The position numbers were made by a program, and so were the translations under genes. DNA of 54,926 nt from Candidatus Omnitrophota bacterium. Its GTDB lineage: Bacteria; Omnitrophota; Gorgyraeia; Gygaellales; Profunditerraquicolaceae. The notes below the pieces were generated by a model. That model was not told the origin of the DNA. It saw only the letters and a list, made by a program, of their open reading frames with translations, and searched no databases. How positions within the stretch are numbered: position 1 is the stretch's first letter; the number at the start of each line of letters is the position of its first letter. Where the stretch lies: assembly GCA_028717885.1 (NCBI GenBank), contig JAQUMX010000009.1, forward strand, positions 1-54,926, written 5' to 3'. Below are positions 1 to 7,745 of this stretch, piece after piece.

Positions 1-179
1 ATTACGAACTCGCGTATACCTTCCAAGAGCTCTTTTCCGGAAATGTGGCTTTGGCGTTTGAGCTTACTTTGCGTAAAATGCAGCGCCTGCATAACAAACT
101 CATAGCTATCCGGCTTATAACGGCTATCTTTGGAGCAGATTTCTTCGACTACTTGCGCAAAAGTCTTTTCTTTTTCCAT
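1..179 (-). CDS. Minf_1886-like protein, 3' end cut by the window edge
   Basis: An ATG at 177-179 opens a reading frame that runs without a stop to the window edge (59 codons). The visible N-terminus begins MEKEKTFAQVVEEICSKD and continues with a Y-x-x-x-x-Y-E-F-V-x-x-A-L segment. From memory this is the pattern of the small Minf_1886 family of unknown function found in Verrucomicrobia, Planctomycetes and related phyla. It starts four bases after the ybaB stop, so the two are probably co-transcribed. The function is unknown and the assignment rests on recall of the family motif rather than an alignment. Confidence 0.6.
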   Translation of the reverse strand, partial: MEKEKTFAQVVEEICSKDSRYKPDSYEFVMQALHFTQSKLKRQSHISGKELLEGIREFV

Positions 180-183
180 TTTC

Positions 184-480
184 TTACATCATTCCCGGCA
201 GATTAAAACCCGTGATCTGCTTCATTTTTTCCGCTGCGATATCGTGCGAACGTTTGATTGCCCTATTATACGCATCTTTAATTGCTTTTTCAAGTTGAAC
301 TTTCTCTAATGTTTGCGGGTCTTTCTGAAGGGCTACTTCTTTTACTTCCTGAGAGCCGTTCATGGTGATTTTAATGGTTCCGTCGGAACTGGCAACTTCA
401 AAATTTGTATTATCCAACTCCTTCTTCATCTCCTGCATCTTCTTTTGCATTTCCATCAATTGTTTCATTTTATCGAACAT
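184..480 (-). CDS. ybaB: YbaB/EbfC family nucleoid-associated protein
   Basis: This 98-residue protein matches the YbaB/EbfC family in length and layout. It has a Met/Lys/Gln-rich helix at residues 1-25 (MFDKMKQLMEMQKKMQEMKK), a central beta region with the typical GTIKITMNG turn, a second long helix, and a C-terminal tail ending in GFNLPGMM. Family members form dimers that bind DNA and are usually co-transcribed with dnaX and recR. Neither neighbour is present here: the gene lies between a LUD protein and a Minf_1886-like gene. A good ribosome binding site (AAAAGGAGCGGGA) precedes the ATG. Confidence 0.9.
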   Translation of the reverse strand: MFDKMKQLMEMQKKMQEMKKELDNTNFEVASSDGTIKITMNGSQEVKEVALQKDPQTLEKVQLEKAIKDAYNRAIKRSHDIAAEKMKQITGFNLPGMM

Positions 481-512
481 TCCCGCTCCTTTTCTCTAAA
501 GTACTTTTTTAA

Positions 513-1091
513 CTAAAAACCTAAGCCTTCGCCGACTAAGATTACCCTTAACCTGTCCGGCGTGGCTTCTGCCTCGATAATCAGCGTCTGGCAGCACATA
601 ATTTTATTAGCATCCCAGTTCAGCCGCTTGATATTTAAGGGTGTGGCGTATTCGCGGCTGCGCTTAACCGCAGTTCCCAGGTCTTGCGTAATTTTATTCA
701 TTCCGCAAACGATAATTACATTCTTCGCATAAGCAATCCCTGAAGTTCGGTTCCCATAAGCGCTTAAAAATACTAGTTCTCCATTTTGTGAAATACCATT
801 GGCAGACGCTAAATAATAATCTGCGCTACTTGCCTGCTTTCTGATGGCAAGGCTTTCCTCTCTGCTTATGCCTGCCTTGTAAGGATTAAAGACCTTATTT
901 CCCCGCGCCTCTAATTTTGCGATTACTTGAAGCTCATCCAAAGTTACAGACCCTGAGAACCCTACGCTGGCAGAAAGCGGGATAAGGCTTAAAATTTTTT
1001 CCGTAGCCACTTGCCTTTGCGCGAAATATTCTGCCTTAATATTCTTCTTTCCCCAGATTTTAATCAAAGCTTCCGCCCGCTCGTTAACCAT
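513..1091 (-). CDS. LUD domain (LutC-like) protein
   Basis: The 192-residue product is a stand-alone LUD domain (formerly DUF162), the fold shared by LutB and LutC of lactate utilisation. Visible family features are the opening segment that aligns with the alpha/beta core, the SVGFSGSVTLDEL segment, a DYYLASANGIS stretch, and the GNRTSGIAYA/NVIIVCGMNKI strand-loop-strand. No iron-sulfur cluster motif is present, so it is not LutB. No lutA or lutB lies beside it, so a role in lactate oxidation cannot be claimed. A GAGGAG ribosome binding site precedes the ATG. It sits three bases downstream of pncB and is probably in the same transcript. Confidence 0.75.
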   Translation of the reverse strand: MVNERAEALIKIWGKKNIKAEYFAQRQVATEKILSLIPLSASVGFSGSVTLDELQVIAKLEARGNKVFNPYKAGISREESLAIRKQASSADYYLASANGISQNGELVFLSAYGNRTSGIAYAKNVIIVCGMNKITQDLGTAVKRSREYATPLNIKRLNWDANKIMCCQTLIIEAEATPDRLRVILVGEGLGF

Positions 1092-1094
1092 AAA

Positions 1095-2441
1095 TTAGCT
1101 CCTCATTGCCCTGCTTAAATTTAACTTCAATCTTCTTAATCCGGGGCTGATTGCAACCGGATAATTATAAGTGCCGTAAATATCGAGTAGCCCAGAGGGA
1201 AAACGGAAAAGATTCTCTTTTACGAAATCCCTGGTTTTTTCTAGCGACGGAGAATGATAAATCATTCTTCCGCAGGAAATCACTTTTTTCAGTAAAGGCT
1301 TGCCGCCGATATTTTCCCCTTCTAAGGCCAAAATATCCCGCAAGAATTTTCCTTGTTTTCCCCGCACCCGAAAAACCTGTTTTCTCCCCGGAAAAGTTGT
1401 CTTTGCTTTGCTTAATTTCATTACCGGGATAAACTTACTGTTCTCATCCGTTACTTCGCTTAATTTGTAAACTACATCTAAACAAGGCGCATCGATACTC
1501 GTACCCATGTTCGTGCCTACCCCGAAACTATCTATGCAGGCTTCCTTTTCCAATAATTTTTTGATTTTGAATTCATCGAGGTTTCCTGTAGCGTAAATTT
1601 TTACCTCTGCAAGGCCGGCGCGATTTAGTTTCACCCTTGCCAATTTCGATAGTGCTGCCAAGTCTCCGCTATCAAGCCTGATTCCTTGCAGCTTAAATCC
1701 TTTTTCTCTAAGCAATAACCCTATTGTAATTGCATTTTCAATCCCTGCTGCCGTATTATAGGTATCGACCAATAGAATAGTTTTCTGCGGAAAGGTTTCC
1801 GCATAAGCCAGAAAACTTTCCAATTCGTTTTTAAAGGTCATGACAAAAGAATGTGCCATTGTCCCGGTGATCGGCACAGAATAGAGTTTTCCGGCTAAGA
1901 CGCAAGAAGTGCCGCTTGCTCCGGCAAGGTAACTAGAACGCGCTCCTTTTACTCCTGCACCTGCCCCATGCGTCCTTCTTAAAGCAAAATCATAAACCGG
2001 CCTGCCCTGTGCTGCTACCACCACCCGCGCTGCTTTGCTGGCCACCATCGATTGTAAATTAAACGTATTCAAAAGGCAGCTTTCCACAATCTGTGCCTCG
2101 ATAATATTGGCGGTAACCCGCAATACCGGCTCATTGGCAAAAAAGACCTCTCCTTCCGGCATTGCCCAAATATCGCCTCTAAACTTAAAATTAGATAAAT
2201 ATTTCAAAAAGTCCTGGGAAAAAATTTTTTGCTTTTTCAAATAACCTAAATCATCTTTGCTAAAACGCAAATTACGTAAGTATCCCAGGATATCTTCTAA
2301 TCCTGCTGCCACCAGATAGGAACGGTTAGGCGGAAGGCCTCTGACAAAAAGATCGAAGGTGGCGCTGGTATTTCTTTTGTAAAGAAAGTAGCTCTGCGCC
2401 ATGGTCAACTCGTAAAAATCAAGCAAAAGCGCGTTATCCAT
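1095..2441 (-). CDS. pncB: Nicotinate phosphoribosyltransferase
   Basis: This enzyme converts nicotinate and PRPP to nicotinate mononucleotide in NAD salvage. The 448-residue sequence shows the N-terminal DFYELTMAQSYF motif, the RRTHGAG loop (about residues 155-161), the GTMAHSFVM segment with the phosphorylatable histidine near residue 197, and RLDSGDLAALS in the phosphoribosyl-binding region. The C-terminus carries the extra domain typical of bacterial enzymes of this length. The start overlaps the end of the upstream CcdA-thioredoxin gene by eight bases, indicating translational coupling. Confidence 0.93.
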   Translation of the reverse strand: MDNALLLDFYELTMAQSYFLYKRNTSATFDLFVRGLPPNRSYLVAAGLEDILGYLRNLRFSKDDLGYLKKQKIFSQDFLKYLSNFKFRGDIWAMPEGEVFFANEPVLRVTANIIEAQIVESCLLNTFNLQSMVASKAARVVVAAQGRPVYDFALRRTHGAGAGVKGARSSYLAGASGTSCVLAGKLYSVPITGTMAHSFVMTFKNELESFLAYAETFPQKTILLVDTYNTAAGIENAITIGLLLREKGFKLQGIRLDSGDLAALSKLARVKLNRAGLAEVKIYATGNLDEFKIKKLLEKEACIDSFGVGTNMGTSIDAPCLDVVYKLSEVTDENSKFIPVMKLSKAKTTFPGRKQVFRVRGKQGKFLRDILALEGENIGGKPLLKKVISCGRMIYHSPSLEKTRDFVKENLFRFPSGLLDIYGTYNYPVAISPGLRRLKLNLSRAMRS

Positions 2442-3546
2442 TGGGCTTCTTAATCAATTCTTTAAGATCTCCAGGGAAGGAATTGTCCTGATAAACGACC
2501 TGGCCATTTTTATCGATCAGGATATAGGTAGGCACACCTAATACGAAAAACGCAGAAGCAACTTCTGTATCTTTATCCAAGAGCACGGTAAAAACAGGGT
2601 TAACTTTTTTTAACAGCCGCTGCACAGTATTAAGCGATTCGCCGGCATTAATTGCCAAGAGCTCTATCCCCTCCGATTTTAAAACCGTATAATTATTATT
2701 CAGGCCAGCGAGTTCTTTTTGGCAAAAAGGGCACCAGGTGGTCCAGAAAAACAATAATACCGGCTGTTTATTCTTATAGCTGCTTAAAGTATGCAAAACG
2801 CCGTTCGTATCCTCTAATTTAAAATCTGGGGCAACACTTGTTGCTTCCGGCTGGCTTTCCTGCGCCCAGGCAACATTACTTATTTTACTGATCCCGCTGA
2901 AGATGAAAAATATCCCCATTGCCAAGAGGATGATTGCGCAAGCGCGCTTGATGAAATTAAGCCACTTGCCCGATTTAGGAATGCTGGCAATAAGCGAGCT
3001 AAAAGTACCGACGGCAATAAGGATTACCCCCATTCCATAAGCGAAACTTAAAAGCAAAGTAGCGCCGTAAAGCATATTTTTTTTCGTTGCCAGGTATAAA
3101 AGGATTGAACTTAACACCGGTGTCAGGCACGGCGAAGCAATCAATCCGGAAGATAAACCTAAGGCAAAGGTAGAAAGAAGATTTCCCTTCTTTAACGCCG
3201 GGAGCTTAATGAAATTTATTCCCGGAAAAGTAAAAAAATCCAGCATAGAAAAACCGAAGATTGCCACCATTACCCCCACTATTATGTAAGTTACCGGATG
3301 GGTACTGATTTTCCCGAAAAAAGTCCCGGTTAAAGAAGCGATTATCCCTAAAATAGAATAAGTTACTGCTACACCCGTAACATAAACTAAACTTAAAATA
3401 AAACCCCTTAATTTCGAATTAGCGGAATTGGCGCCGATGTAGCTGGCGCTGATTGGTATCAAAGGGTAAATACAAGGAGTAAAACTGATCAATACCCCGC
3501 CAAAAAATGCCTTTAAATAATCCGCCGGGTTACCCGAGAGAACCAT
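2434..3546 (-). CDS. CcdA/DsbD-like membrane protein fused to a TlpA-type thioredoxin domain
   Basis: The N-terminal half is a six-helix CcdA/DsbD transmembrane electron carrier. It begins MVLSGNPADYLKAFFGG and has Cys in the SFTPCIYP motif and again in the IASPCLTP motif. The C-terminal half is a periplasmic thioredoxin-like domain with WTTWCPFCQKEL. Together they would carry reducing equivalents across the inner membrane to extracytoplasmic thiols, for example in cytochrome c maturation or disulfide reduction. A start at 3594 would add 16 poorly hydrophobic residues inside cutA, so the ATG at 3546 is preferred. The fusion differs from E. coli DsbD, which also has an N-terminal periplasmic domain. 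The gene overlaps the 3' end of cutA by 17 bases. Confidence 0.88.
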   Translation of the reverse strand: MVLSGNPADYLKAFFGGVLISFTPCIYPLIPISASYIGANSANSKLRGFILSLVYVTGVAVTYSILGIIASLTGTFFGKISTHPVTYIIVGVMVAIFGFSMLDFFTFPGINFIKLPALKKGNLLSTFALGLSSGLIASPCLTPVLSSILLYLATKKNMLYGATLLLSFAYGMGVILIAVGTFSSLIASIPKSGKWLNFIKRACAIILLAMGIFFIFSGISKISNVAWAQESQPEATSVAPDFKLEDTNGVLHTLSSYKNKQPVLLFFWTTWCPFCQKELAGLNNNYTVLKSEGIELLAINAGESLNTVQRLLKKVNPVFTVLLDKDTEVASAFFVLGVPTYILIDKNGQVVYQDNSFPGDLKELIKKPNG

Positions 3547-3841
3547 CGATCCACTCCAGATAGGCTCTGCTTCCGGAAACAATCGGCAAGGCAATAATTT
3601 CCGGAACTTTATAACTGTGTTTTTCTTTTACCAATTGCGCGATTTTCCTAAATTTCGTTTTTTTAGATTTGGCGACCAATAATACTTCTTTTGCCGAATC
3701 GATTTTGCCCTGCCACCAAAAAAAAGAATTTATCTTATCGACGATATTTACGCAGGCAACCAGCTTTTTTTGCAGCAAAGCTTTGGCAATTAAAGCGCCC
3801 TCTTTTTTATTGGCACAAGTAATAAAGATTACTATATACAT
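3530..3841 (-). CDS. cutA: CutA1 divalent-ion tolerance protein
   Basis: The 103-residue product has the CutA1 ferredoxin-like fold signature. It shows an ITCANKKEGALIAKALLQKKLVACVNI start, a FFWWQGKI strand, the EVLLVAKSKK segment and the HSYKVPEIIALPI motif near the C-terminus. CutA1 forms very stable trimers and is linked to copper tolerance, although its biochemical role is not settled. It is the first gene of the group running to the left edge. Only a weak GAGAAG ribosome binding site precedes the ATG. A repeat-rich spacer lies upstream. Confidence 0.93.
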   Translation of the reverse strand: MYIVIFITCANKKEGALIAKALLQKKLVACVNIVDKINSFFWWQGKIDSAKEVLLVAKSKKTKFRKIAQLVKEKHSYKVPEIIALPIVSGSRAYLEWIDGSLG

Positions 3842-3869
3842 AAAAATATCTTCTCGTCATAGGTTTATC

Positions 3870-3952
3870 GGTTGCGTAGCTCGTTACGGTTTTCGGTTAA
3901 CGTTCTACGGCACAGTTAACGTTTGACGATTGACCTTTCGAGCTACGTAACC
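3870..3952. repeat. Inverted-repeat element with internal GTTAACGTT copies
   Basis: The spacer between cutA and the flavodoxin gene has 14-base inverted arms, GGTTGCGTAGCTCG at 3870-3883 and CGAGCTACGTAACC at 3939-3952, with one mismatch. The interior contains two GTTAACGTT copies (3896-3904 and 3915-3923), and related TTAACG copies follow to about 3965. The arms could fold into a stem. It looks like a small intergenic repeat of the REP or MITE type, but a family assignment needs other copies in the genome. Confidence 0.6.
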
Positions 3953-3972
3953 TTTTAACGTTTAACCTCTAT

Positions 3973-4452
3973 CTATTGTTCTGATCTTTTTTTTATTAAC
4001 TTAGCTATTCTACTCCCAAGCCTTAAACATTGCTTAGTTGCCCTTGCATCAGGCGCACCGATAGAAACCGCTCCGTAATGGTCTCCTTGCGGGTCACCTT
4101 GGATCATCATACCATGAATCAACATCGCGTTCAAGATATCTAGGATTGTAGTTTCGTTTCCTCCTGCGATATTGGCGCTGGAAGCAAATGCCGCGCCGAT
4201 TTTACCATCAAGTTTACCGTGAAATTTTACAGAGTCATCAAGCAACCGCTTAATCTCTGCGCTCATCGTTCCGTAATAGGTTGGCGAGCCGATAATAATC
4301 GCGTCATACTGCAATAACTCATCAACTTTTACGTCTTTGACGTCTTTTAATACGGCGGCGATTTTTTCGTCTTTAAGCCCCTTAAAGATCAACTCCCCCA
4401 TCTTCCGGGTATTGCCGCTACGGGAATAATAAATTACGATTGCTCCTGCCAT
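3973..4452 (-). CDS. Flavodoxin/WrbA-like NADPH-dependent FMN reductase family protein
   Basis: This 159-residue single-domain flavoprotein has the FMN phosphate-binding loop YSRSGNTRKM at residues 9-18, the DAIIIGSPTYYGTMS isoalloxazine-binding loop, and a FASSANIAGGNETT loop near residue 92, as in WrbA and related flavodoxin-like reductases. It would bind FMN and act as a small electron carrier or quinone reductase in the cytosol. It is shorter than classical WrbA (about 200 residues). It is the last gene of the rmuC-pgeF-rhomboid group, one base downstream of the small gene before it. Confidence 0.82.
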   Translation of the reverse strand: MAGAIVIYYSRSGNTRKMGELIFKGLKDEKIAAVLKDVKDVKVDELLQYDAIIIGSPTYYGTMSAEIKRLLDDSVKFHGKLDGKIGAAFASSANIAGGNETTILDILNAMLIHGMMIQGDPQGDHYGAVSIGAPDARATKQCLRLGSRIAKLIKKRSEQ

Positions 4453-4453
4453 T

Positions 4454-4681
4454 TTATTCTCCTTCCTCGTTAACTTTTACCGCGCTGATTTTTCCGTACT
4501 GCGAACAGATATCAAAAACCAATGTCGGGTCCTGGGTGCGCAAAGAAATCGAGAAATTTTCCCGCGCTATTTCCTGGATCTGCGGGTTTTCCGCGCAGCC
4601 TTCGAGGGATTTTTTCAACACATCCGCAGATGCACCCGGGGCATTCAGCAAAAAATCCAGGCAAAAAAACTTTAAGATCAT
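4454..4681 (-). CDS. Small protein of unknown function (75 residues)
   Basis: I do not recognise a family. The product has a hydrophobic start (MILKFFCLDFLLNAPGAS), then a Cys-containing helix region and a charged end (VKVNEEGE). There is no clear signal peptide or metal-binding motif. Its position, six bases after the rhomboid gene and one base before the flavodoxin gene, argues that it is real and co-transcribed. It may be a small partner or regulator of a neighbour, but that is a guess. Confidence 0.55.
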   Translation of the reverse strand: MILKFFCLDFLLNAPGASADVLKKSLEGCAENPQIQEIARENFSISLRTQDPTLVFDICSQYGKISAVKVNEEGE

Positions 4682-4687
4682 TTTTCT

Positions 4688-5362
4688 TTATTCCTCCTTA
4701 GGCGCAGCCTTGAGTAAGAAAATCGTAAAAAATAACGCCCCGGCAATAAACCCGATCACATGGGCAATCCAACTGATCCCGCCGTACTTCGCCGCTTCTT
4801 TCAGGTCAAAATCCGCCGTCCCGTAAAAAAACTGCAAAAGCACCCAGAAGAGCAAAAACCACACAGCCTGGATGCGGATCCTTTTCCAGAAAATAAAAAT
4901 CGGTATCAATACCTGGATTTTTGCCTCGGGCGAAGAAAGAAAATAAGCGCCTAAAATTCCCGAGATTGCGCCACTTGCACCGATTAAAGGTAGTGTAGAA
5001 TTTGGGACCAACACCATAAACCCTAAACTTGCCGCAACACCGCAGAGCAGGTAAAAATAGATAAATTTCAAATGCCCTAATTTATCTTCGATATTATTCC
5101 CGAATACCCAGAGATAAATCATATTCCCTGCCAAGTGCCCCAAATCCACGTGAAAGAACAATGAAGTTAGTAACGTAATGAATACCACCGGGCTCTCCGG
5201 ATGTATTATCCTTTCCGGCACTGCCCCAAAAAGCATAAGCGTATCATCTAAACCATTACCTAGCCTGCTTTCAAACCAAAATACCAGAATGTTTGCGAAA
5301 ATTATGGCTATGGTTACAAAAGGAAACGTGTTGGTGGGGTTTTCGTCTTTTAAAGGGATCAT
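4688..5362 (-). CDS. Rhomboid family intramembrane serine protease
   Basis: The 224-residue polytopic membrane protein carries the rhomboid catalytic dyad: Ser130 in IGASGAISG and His201 in WIAHVIGFIAGA. The supporting HLAGNMIYLWVFG segment of TM2 (His77, Asn80) is also present. It has about six hydrophobic segments and no fused extra domain. Rhomboids cut transmembrane substrates in the bilayer; the substrate here is unknown. The start overlaps the pgeF stop by four bases. Confidence 0.93.
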   Translation of the reverse strand: MIPLKDENPTNTFPFVTIAIIFANILVFWFESRLGNGLDDTLMLFGAVPERIIHPESPVVFITLLTSLFFHVDLGHLAGNMIYLWVFGNNIEDKLGHLKFIYFYLLCGVAASLGFMVLVPNSTLPLIGASGAISGILGAYFLSSPEAKIQVLIPIFIFWKRIRIQAVWFLLFWVLLQFFYGTADFDLKEAAKYGGISWIAHVIGFIAGALFFTIFLLKAAPKEE

Positions 5363-6066
5363 TTGAGCATTATCACTGACATCATCCTGCCGCAGGCATT
5401 CCCTTGTTTACGGAAAGAGAAATATTCGCTTATTTTACAAGAAGTGCAGATATTACTCAAGCTGACTTTTTCTAAAACCACCCCGGTTTCAAGGAGCTGG
5501 CGCAGGTTTTCACCGGCTAAATCAAAAAAATAGTTTTGGTTTTCCTTTCTCACGCTTTGCGGAAAATAATTACTGAATTCTTTTCCTACGCGGTAACAGC
5601 ATTTGCCGATAGACGGCCCAAACCCAATATATACATCCGCCGGCTCAGTGCGGAATTTTTCCGACATTAGCCCCAGCGTCTTTACGCAGATTTTACCATG
5701 AGTGCTACGCCAGCCGGCATGGGTATTGGCAATCGCAGAATGTTTCGGGTCGTAGATAAATACAGAAAGGCAATCCGCAGTAAAAATAGCAAGCGGCAAA
5801 TTTTTCTCGTTCGTAACCAGGCTATCGGTATCGGCAATCGCCTGGCTTGCCGATAAGGCGCCCTTACCGCGGTCAGCTTTTGTGACGTATCTTACGGCTG
5901 TTGCATGCACTTGCTTTGCGCAGACTAAGGCCCGATAGTCAATCCCCAAACTGTTTAAAAATAGCTTGCGGTTTGACAAAGAATCCCCGGTGTCGCCGTA
6001 ATCCAGGGACATGTTTTGCGGCTGCTTGCTAAATGCGCAAATTAAACCGGGGTGCTGAAAGATCAC
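5359..6066 (-). CDS. pgeF: Peptidoglycan editing factor PgeF (YfiH/laccase-domain family)
   Basis: The 235-residue protein shows the family's metal-binding and active-site pattern: AKQVHATAVR, FTADCLSVFIYDP and ANTHAGWRST, plus GPSIGKCCYRVG and a late Cys region. PgeF proteins are small zinc oxidases or amidases that remove mis-incorporated amino acids from peptidoglycan precursors. Older annotations call them polyphenol oxidases. The start overlaps the rmuC stop by four bases and the stop overlaps the rhomboid start, so the trio is translationally coupled. Confidence 0.92.
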   Translation of the reverse strand: MIFQHPGLICAFSKQPQNMSLDYGDTGDSLSNRKLFLNSLGIDYRALVCAKQVHATAVRYVTKADRGKGALSASQAIADTDSLVTNEKNLPLAIFTADCLSVFIYDPKHSAIANTHAGWRSTHGKICVKTLGLMSEKFRTEPADVYIGFGPSIGKCCYRVGKEFSNYFPQSVRKENQNYFFDLAGENLRQLLETGVVLEKVSLSNICTSCKISEYFSFRKQGNACGRMMSVIMLK

Positions 6067-6995
6067 TTCTTTTCTATCTGCTTAGCGTCTTGGATATCGT
6101 TAAGCCGGCCGGAGAAACGATCCAGTCTTTTTTGGCTGTCGTTATATTTGGCACCGGCATTAGCCAGGTGGCTGCCCAAGACGGAAAAATCTTCTTTGAA
6201 TTTATCCATCTCGATATTCAAGGCGCTTAAATTTTTTAAAATTACTTTGGTGTTCTCTTCTAATTTCAATCCTTTTAGCCCCAAGCAAATCACCTGCAAG
6301 TAAGCATAAAAAGTATTCGGGGAAACCGGGATTACTTTTTTCGCCATCCCGTAAGAAAACAAATCTTCTTTGATGATGACTTCATAATAAACATTTTCCG
6401 CCGGGATATACATCAGGGCAAAATCATAAGTATTTTCCGCGGGAAGGATATATTTCAGGGCAATTTCATCTACGCGGTTTTTTACATCCTGGATGAATTT
6501 TTTGCGAAAGGCGTTCTTTGCCGCTTCATCCGGAGTATCAAGGATTTTCTGAAAGTTTTCCAGGCTAAACTTGGCATCCACCGGTACCAGGCGCTCGCCC
6601 AAACGGATTACCGCGTCCACTGCATCGCTTGATTTAAACCGGTATTGGGTTTCGAAATGGCTTTTAGGCAATACCTGCGAAAGCAGGTTTTCTAAAAGCG
6701 TTTCCCCCATTTGCCCGCGGAATTTGGGTGCGCGCAAAAGCTCCTGGAGGCTGGCAATATCTTTGCTGATTTCGTAAATCTGGCGGTTGGTTTCCTCGAG
6801 CTGCCCGAGTTTTTCTTCTACGCTGCCGAATACGGTAGTCGCACTACCGAGGTTGGCGCCGATAATCTTGTTCGCCTCCTGCAAAGAGGCATTCATTTGA
6901 TTTAATCGGTCGTTTACCTGTGAGGAAATTTTTAAGGTAAGCGTAACGAGGATTGCCGCCAAAATCAAAAATGCTAAACCAATAATCCAAACCAT
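6063..6995 (-). CDS. rmuC: DNA recombination protein RmuC homologue
   Basis: The 310-residue protein has an N-terminal transmembrane anchor (residues 1-22), a coiled-coil region to about residue 90, and the RmuC nuclease-like core with APKFRGQMGETLLENLL, VDAVIRLGERLVPVDAKFSLE, and YDFALMYIPAENVYYE. RmuC limits inversions at short inverted repeats in E. coli. The promoter is unusual: an extended -10 (TGGTATAAT) ends six bases before the ATG and there is no Shine-Dalgarno sequence, so the mRNA is predicted to be leaderless. Confidence 0.92.
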   Translation of the reverse strand: MVWIIGLAFLILAAILVTLTLKISSQVNDRLNQMNASLQEANKIIGANLGSATTVFGSVEEKLGQLEETNRQIYEISKDIASLQELLRAPKFRGQMGETLLENLLSQVLPKSHFETQYRFKSSDAVDAVIRLGERLVPVDAKFSLENFQKILDTPDEAAKNAFRKKFIQDVKNRVDEIALKYILPAENTYDFALMYIPAENVYYEVIIKEDLFSYGMAKKVIPVSPNTFYAYLQVICLGLKGLKLEENTKVILKNLSALNIEMDKFKEDFSVLGSHLANAGAKYNDSQKRLDRFSGRLNDIQDAKQIEKK

Positions 6996-7001
6996 AAGGT
7001 A

Positions 7002-7010
7002 ATTATACCA
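7002..7010 (-). promoter_or_regulatory. Extended -10 promoter of rmuC, predicted leaderless start
   Basis: On the minus strand TGGTATAAT lies at 7010-7002, a perfect -10 with the extended TG element. A poor -35 (TTTAAG) sits 17 bases further upstream. Only TACCTT separates the -10 from the ATG, which places the expected transcription start at or next to the A of the start codon. Confidence 0.65.
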
Positions 7011-7025
7011 TTGCTAAAGGGTTCC

Positions 7026-7745
7026 TTAAAGCAAATAATCTGTTTTTATGCGTTTGATGCTGCGGCAGATATTGGTTTTGACGTCAGGGCAGACTTTTCT
7101 TAAATCCTTAATGATCTCTCCGACTTTGGTGCGGTTGGAAGTAGCTGAATTTGGGCAGGCGCATTTATGGTGCGGGAAATCCAGTTCCTTGCTGAATTTT
7201 ACGATCATTTCTTCATCCACATATGCCAAAGGCCTGATCACGGTAATTTTACCCTTAAAAAGTTCCTGCTTCGGATTCATTGCCGAGATTTCACCGTGGA
7301 AAAATAGATTCATAAGGATAGTCTCGGCAATATCGTCTTTATGATGGCCAAGCGCAACTTTGGAACAGCCAAAACGGTCGGCAACACTGAATAATGCCTT
7401 GCGCCGGTTCCAGGAACACCAGAAACAGGAAATATCTTTGCGGGTTTTTCCTTTTAGGATATCGATCTTTTCGATATGGTATTCCACGTCATGTTTTTTA
7501 AAATATTCCGCGAGGATTTTAGGGTGCTGGCAGGGATAACCCATATCTACATGGACGGCGAGCAGTTTATATTTAATCGGCACAAATGCCTGGCGGTCCT
7601 GTAAGACGCGTAGCATCGTCAAGCTGTCTTTACCGCCTGAGACTGCAACACAAATTTTATCGCCTTCGGAAAGCATATTATAATCGGTAATTGCCTTTCC
7701 TACGCGTTTGGAAATATAAAACTCGGTTCCCTGGATTACTGACAT
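7026..7745 (-). CDS. TtcA/TtuA-like PP-loop tRNA thiolation enzyme
   Basis: The 239-residue ATP pyrophosphatase has the PP-loop AVSGGKDSLTML at about residues 34-45. It also has the CFWCSWNRRKALF motif, a GHHKDDIAETILMN segment and a CACPNS motif. Two Cys of the CxxC plus the later Cys match the three [4Fe-4S] ligands of the TtcA group. Family members thiolate tRNA, for example 2-thiocytidine at position 32. It could also be a related 2-thiouridine-54 enzyme, because TtcA and TtuA cannot be told apart safely by eye. The start overlaps the malQ stop by ten bases. Confidence 0.85.
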   Translation of the reverse strand: MSVIQGTEFYISKRVGKAITDYNMLSEGDKICVAVSGGKDSLTMLRVLQDRQAFVPIKYKLLAVHVDMGYPCQHPKILAEYFKKHDVEYHIEKIDILKGKTRKDISCFWCSWNRRKALFSVADRFGCSKVALGHHKDDIAETILMNLFFHGEISAMNPKQELFKGKITVIRPLAYVDEEMIVKFSKELDFPHHKCACPNSATSNRTKVGEIIKDLRKVCPDVKTNICRSIKRIKTDYLL

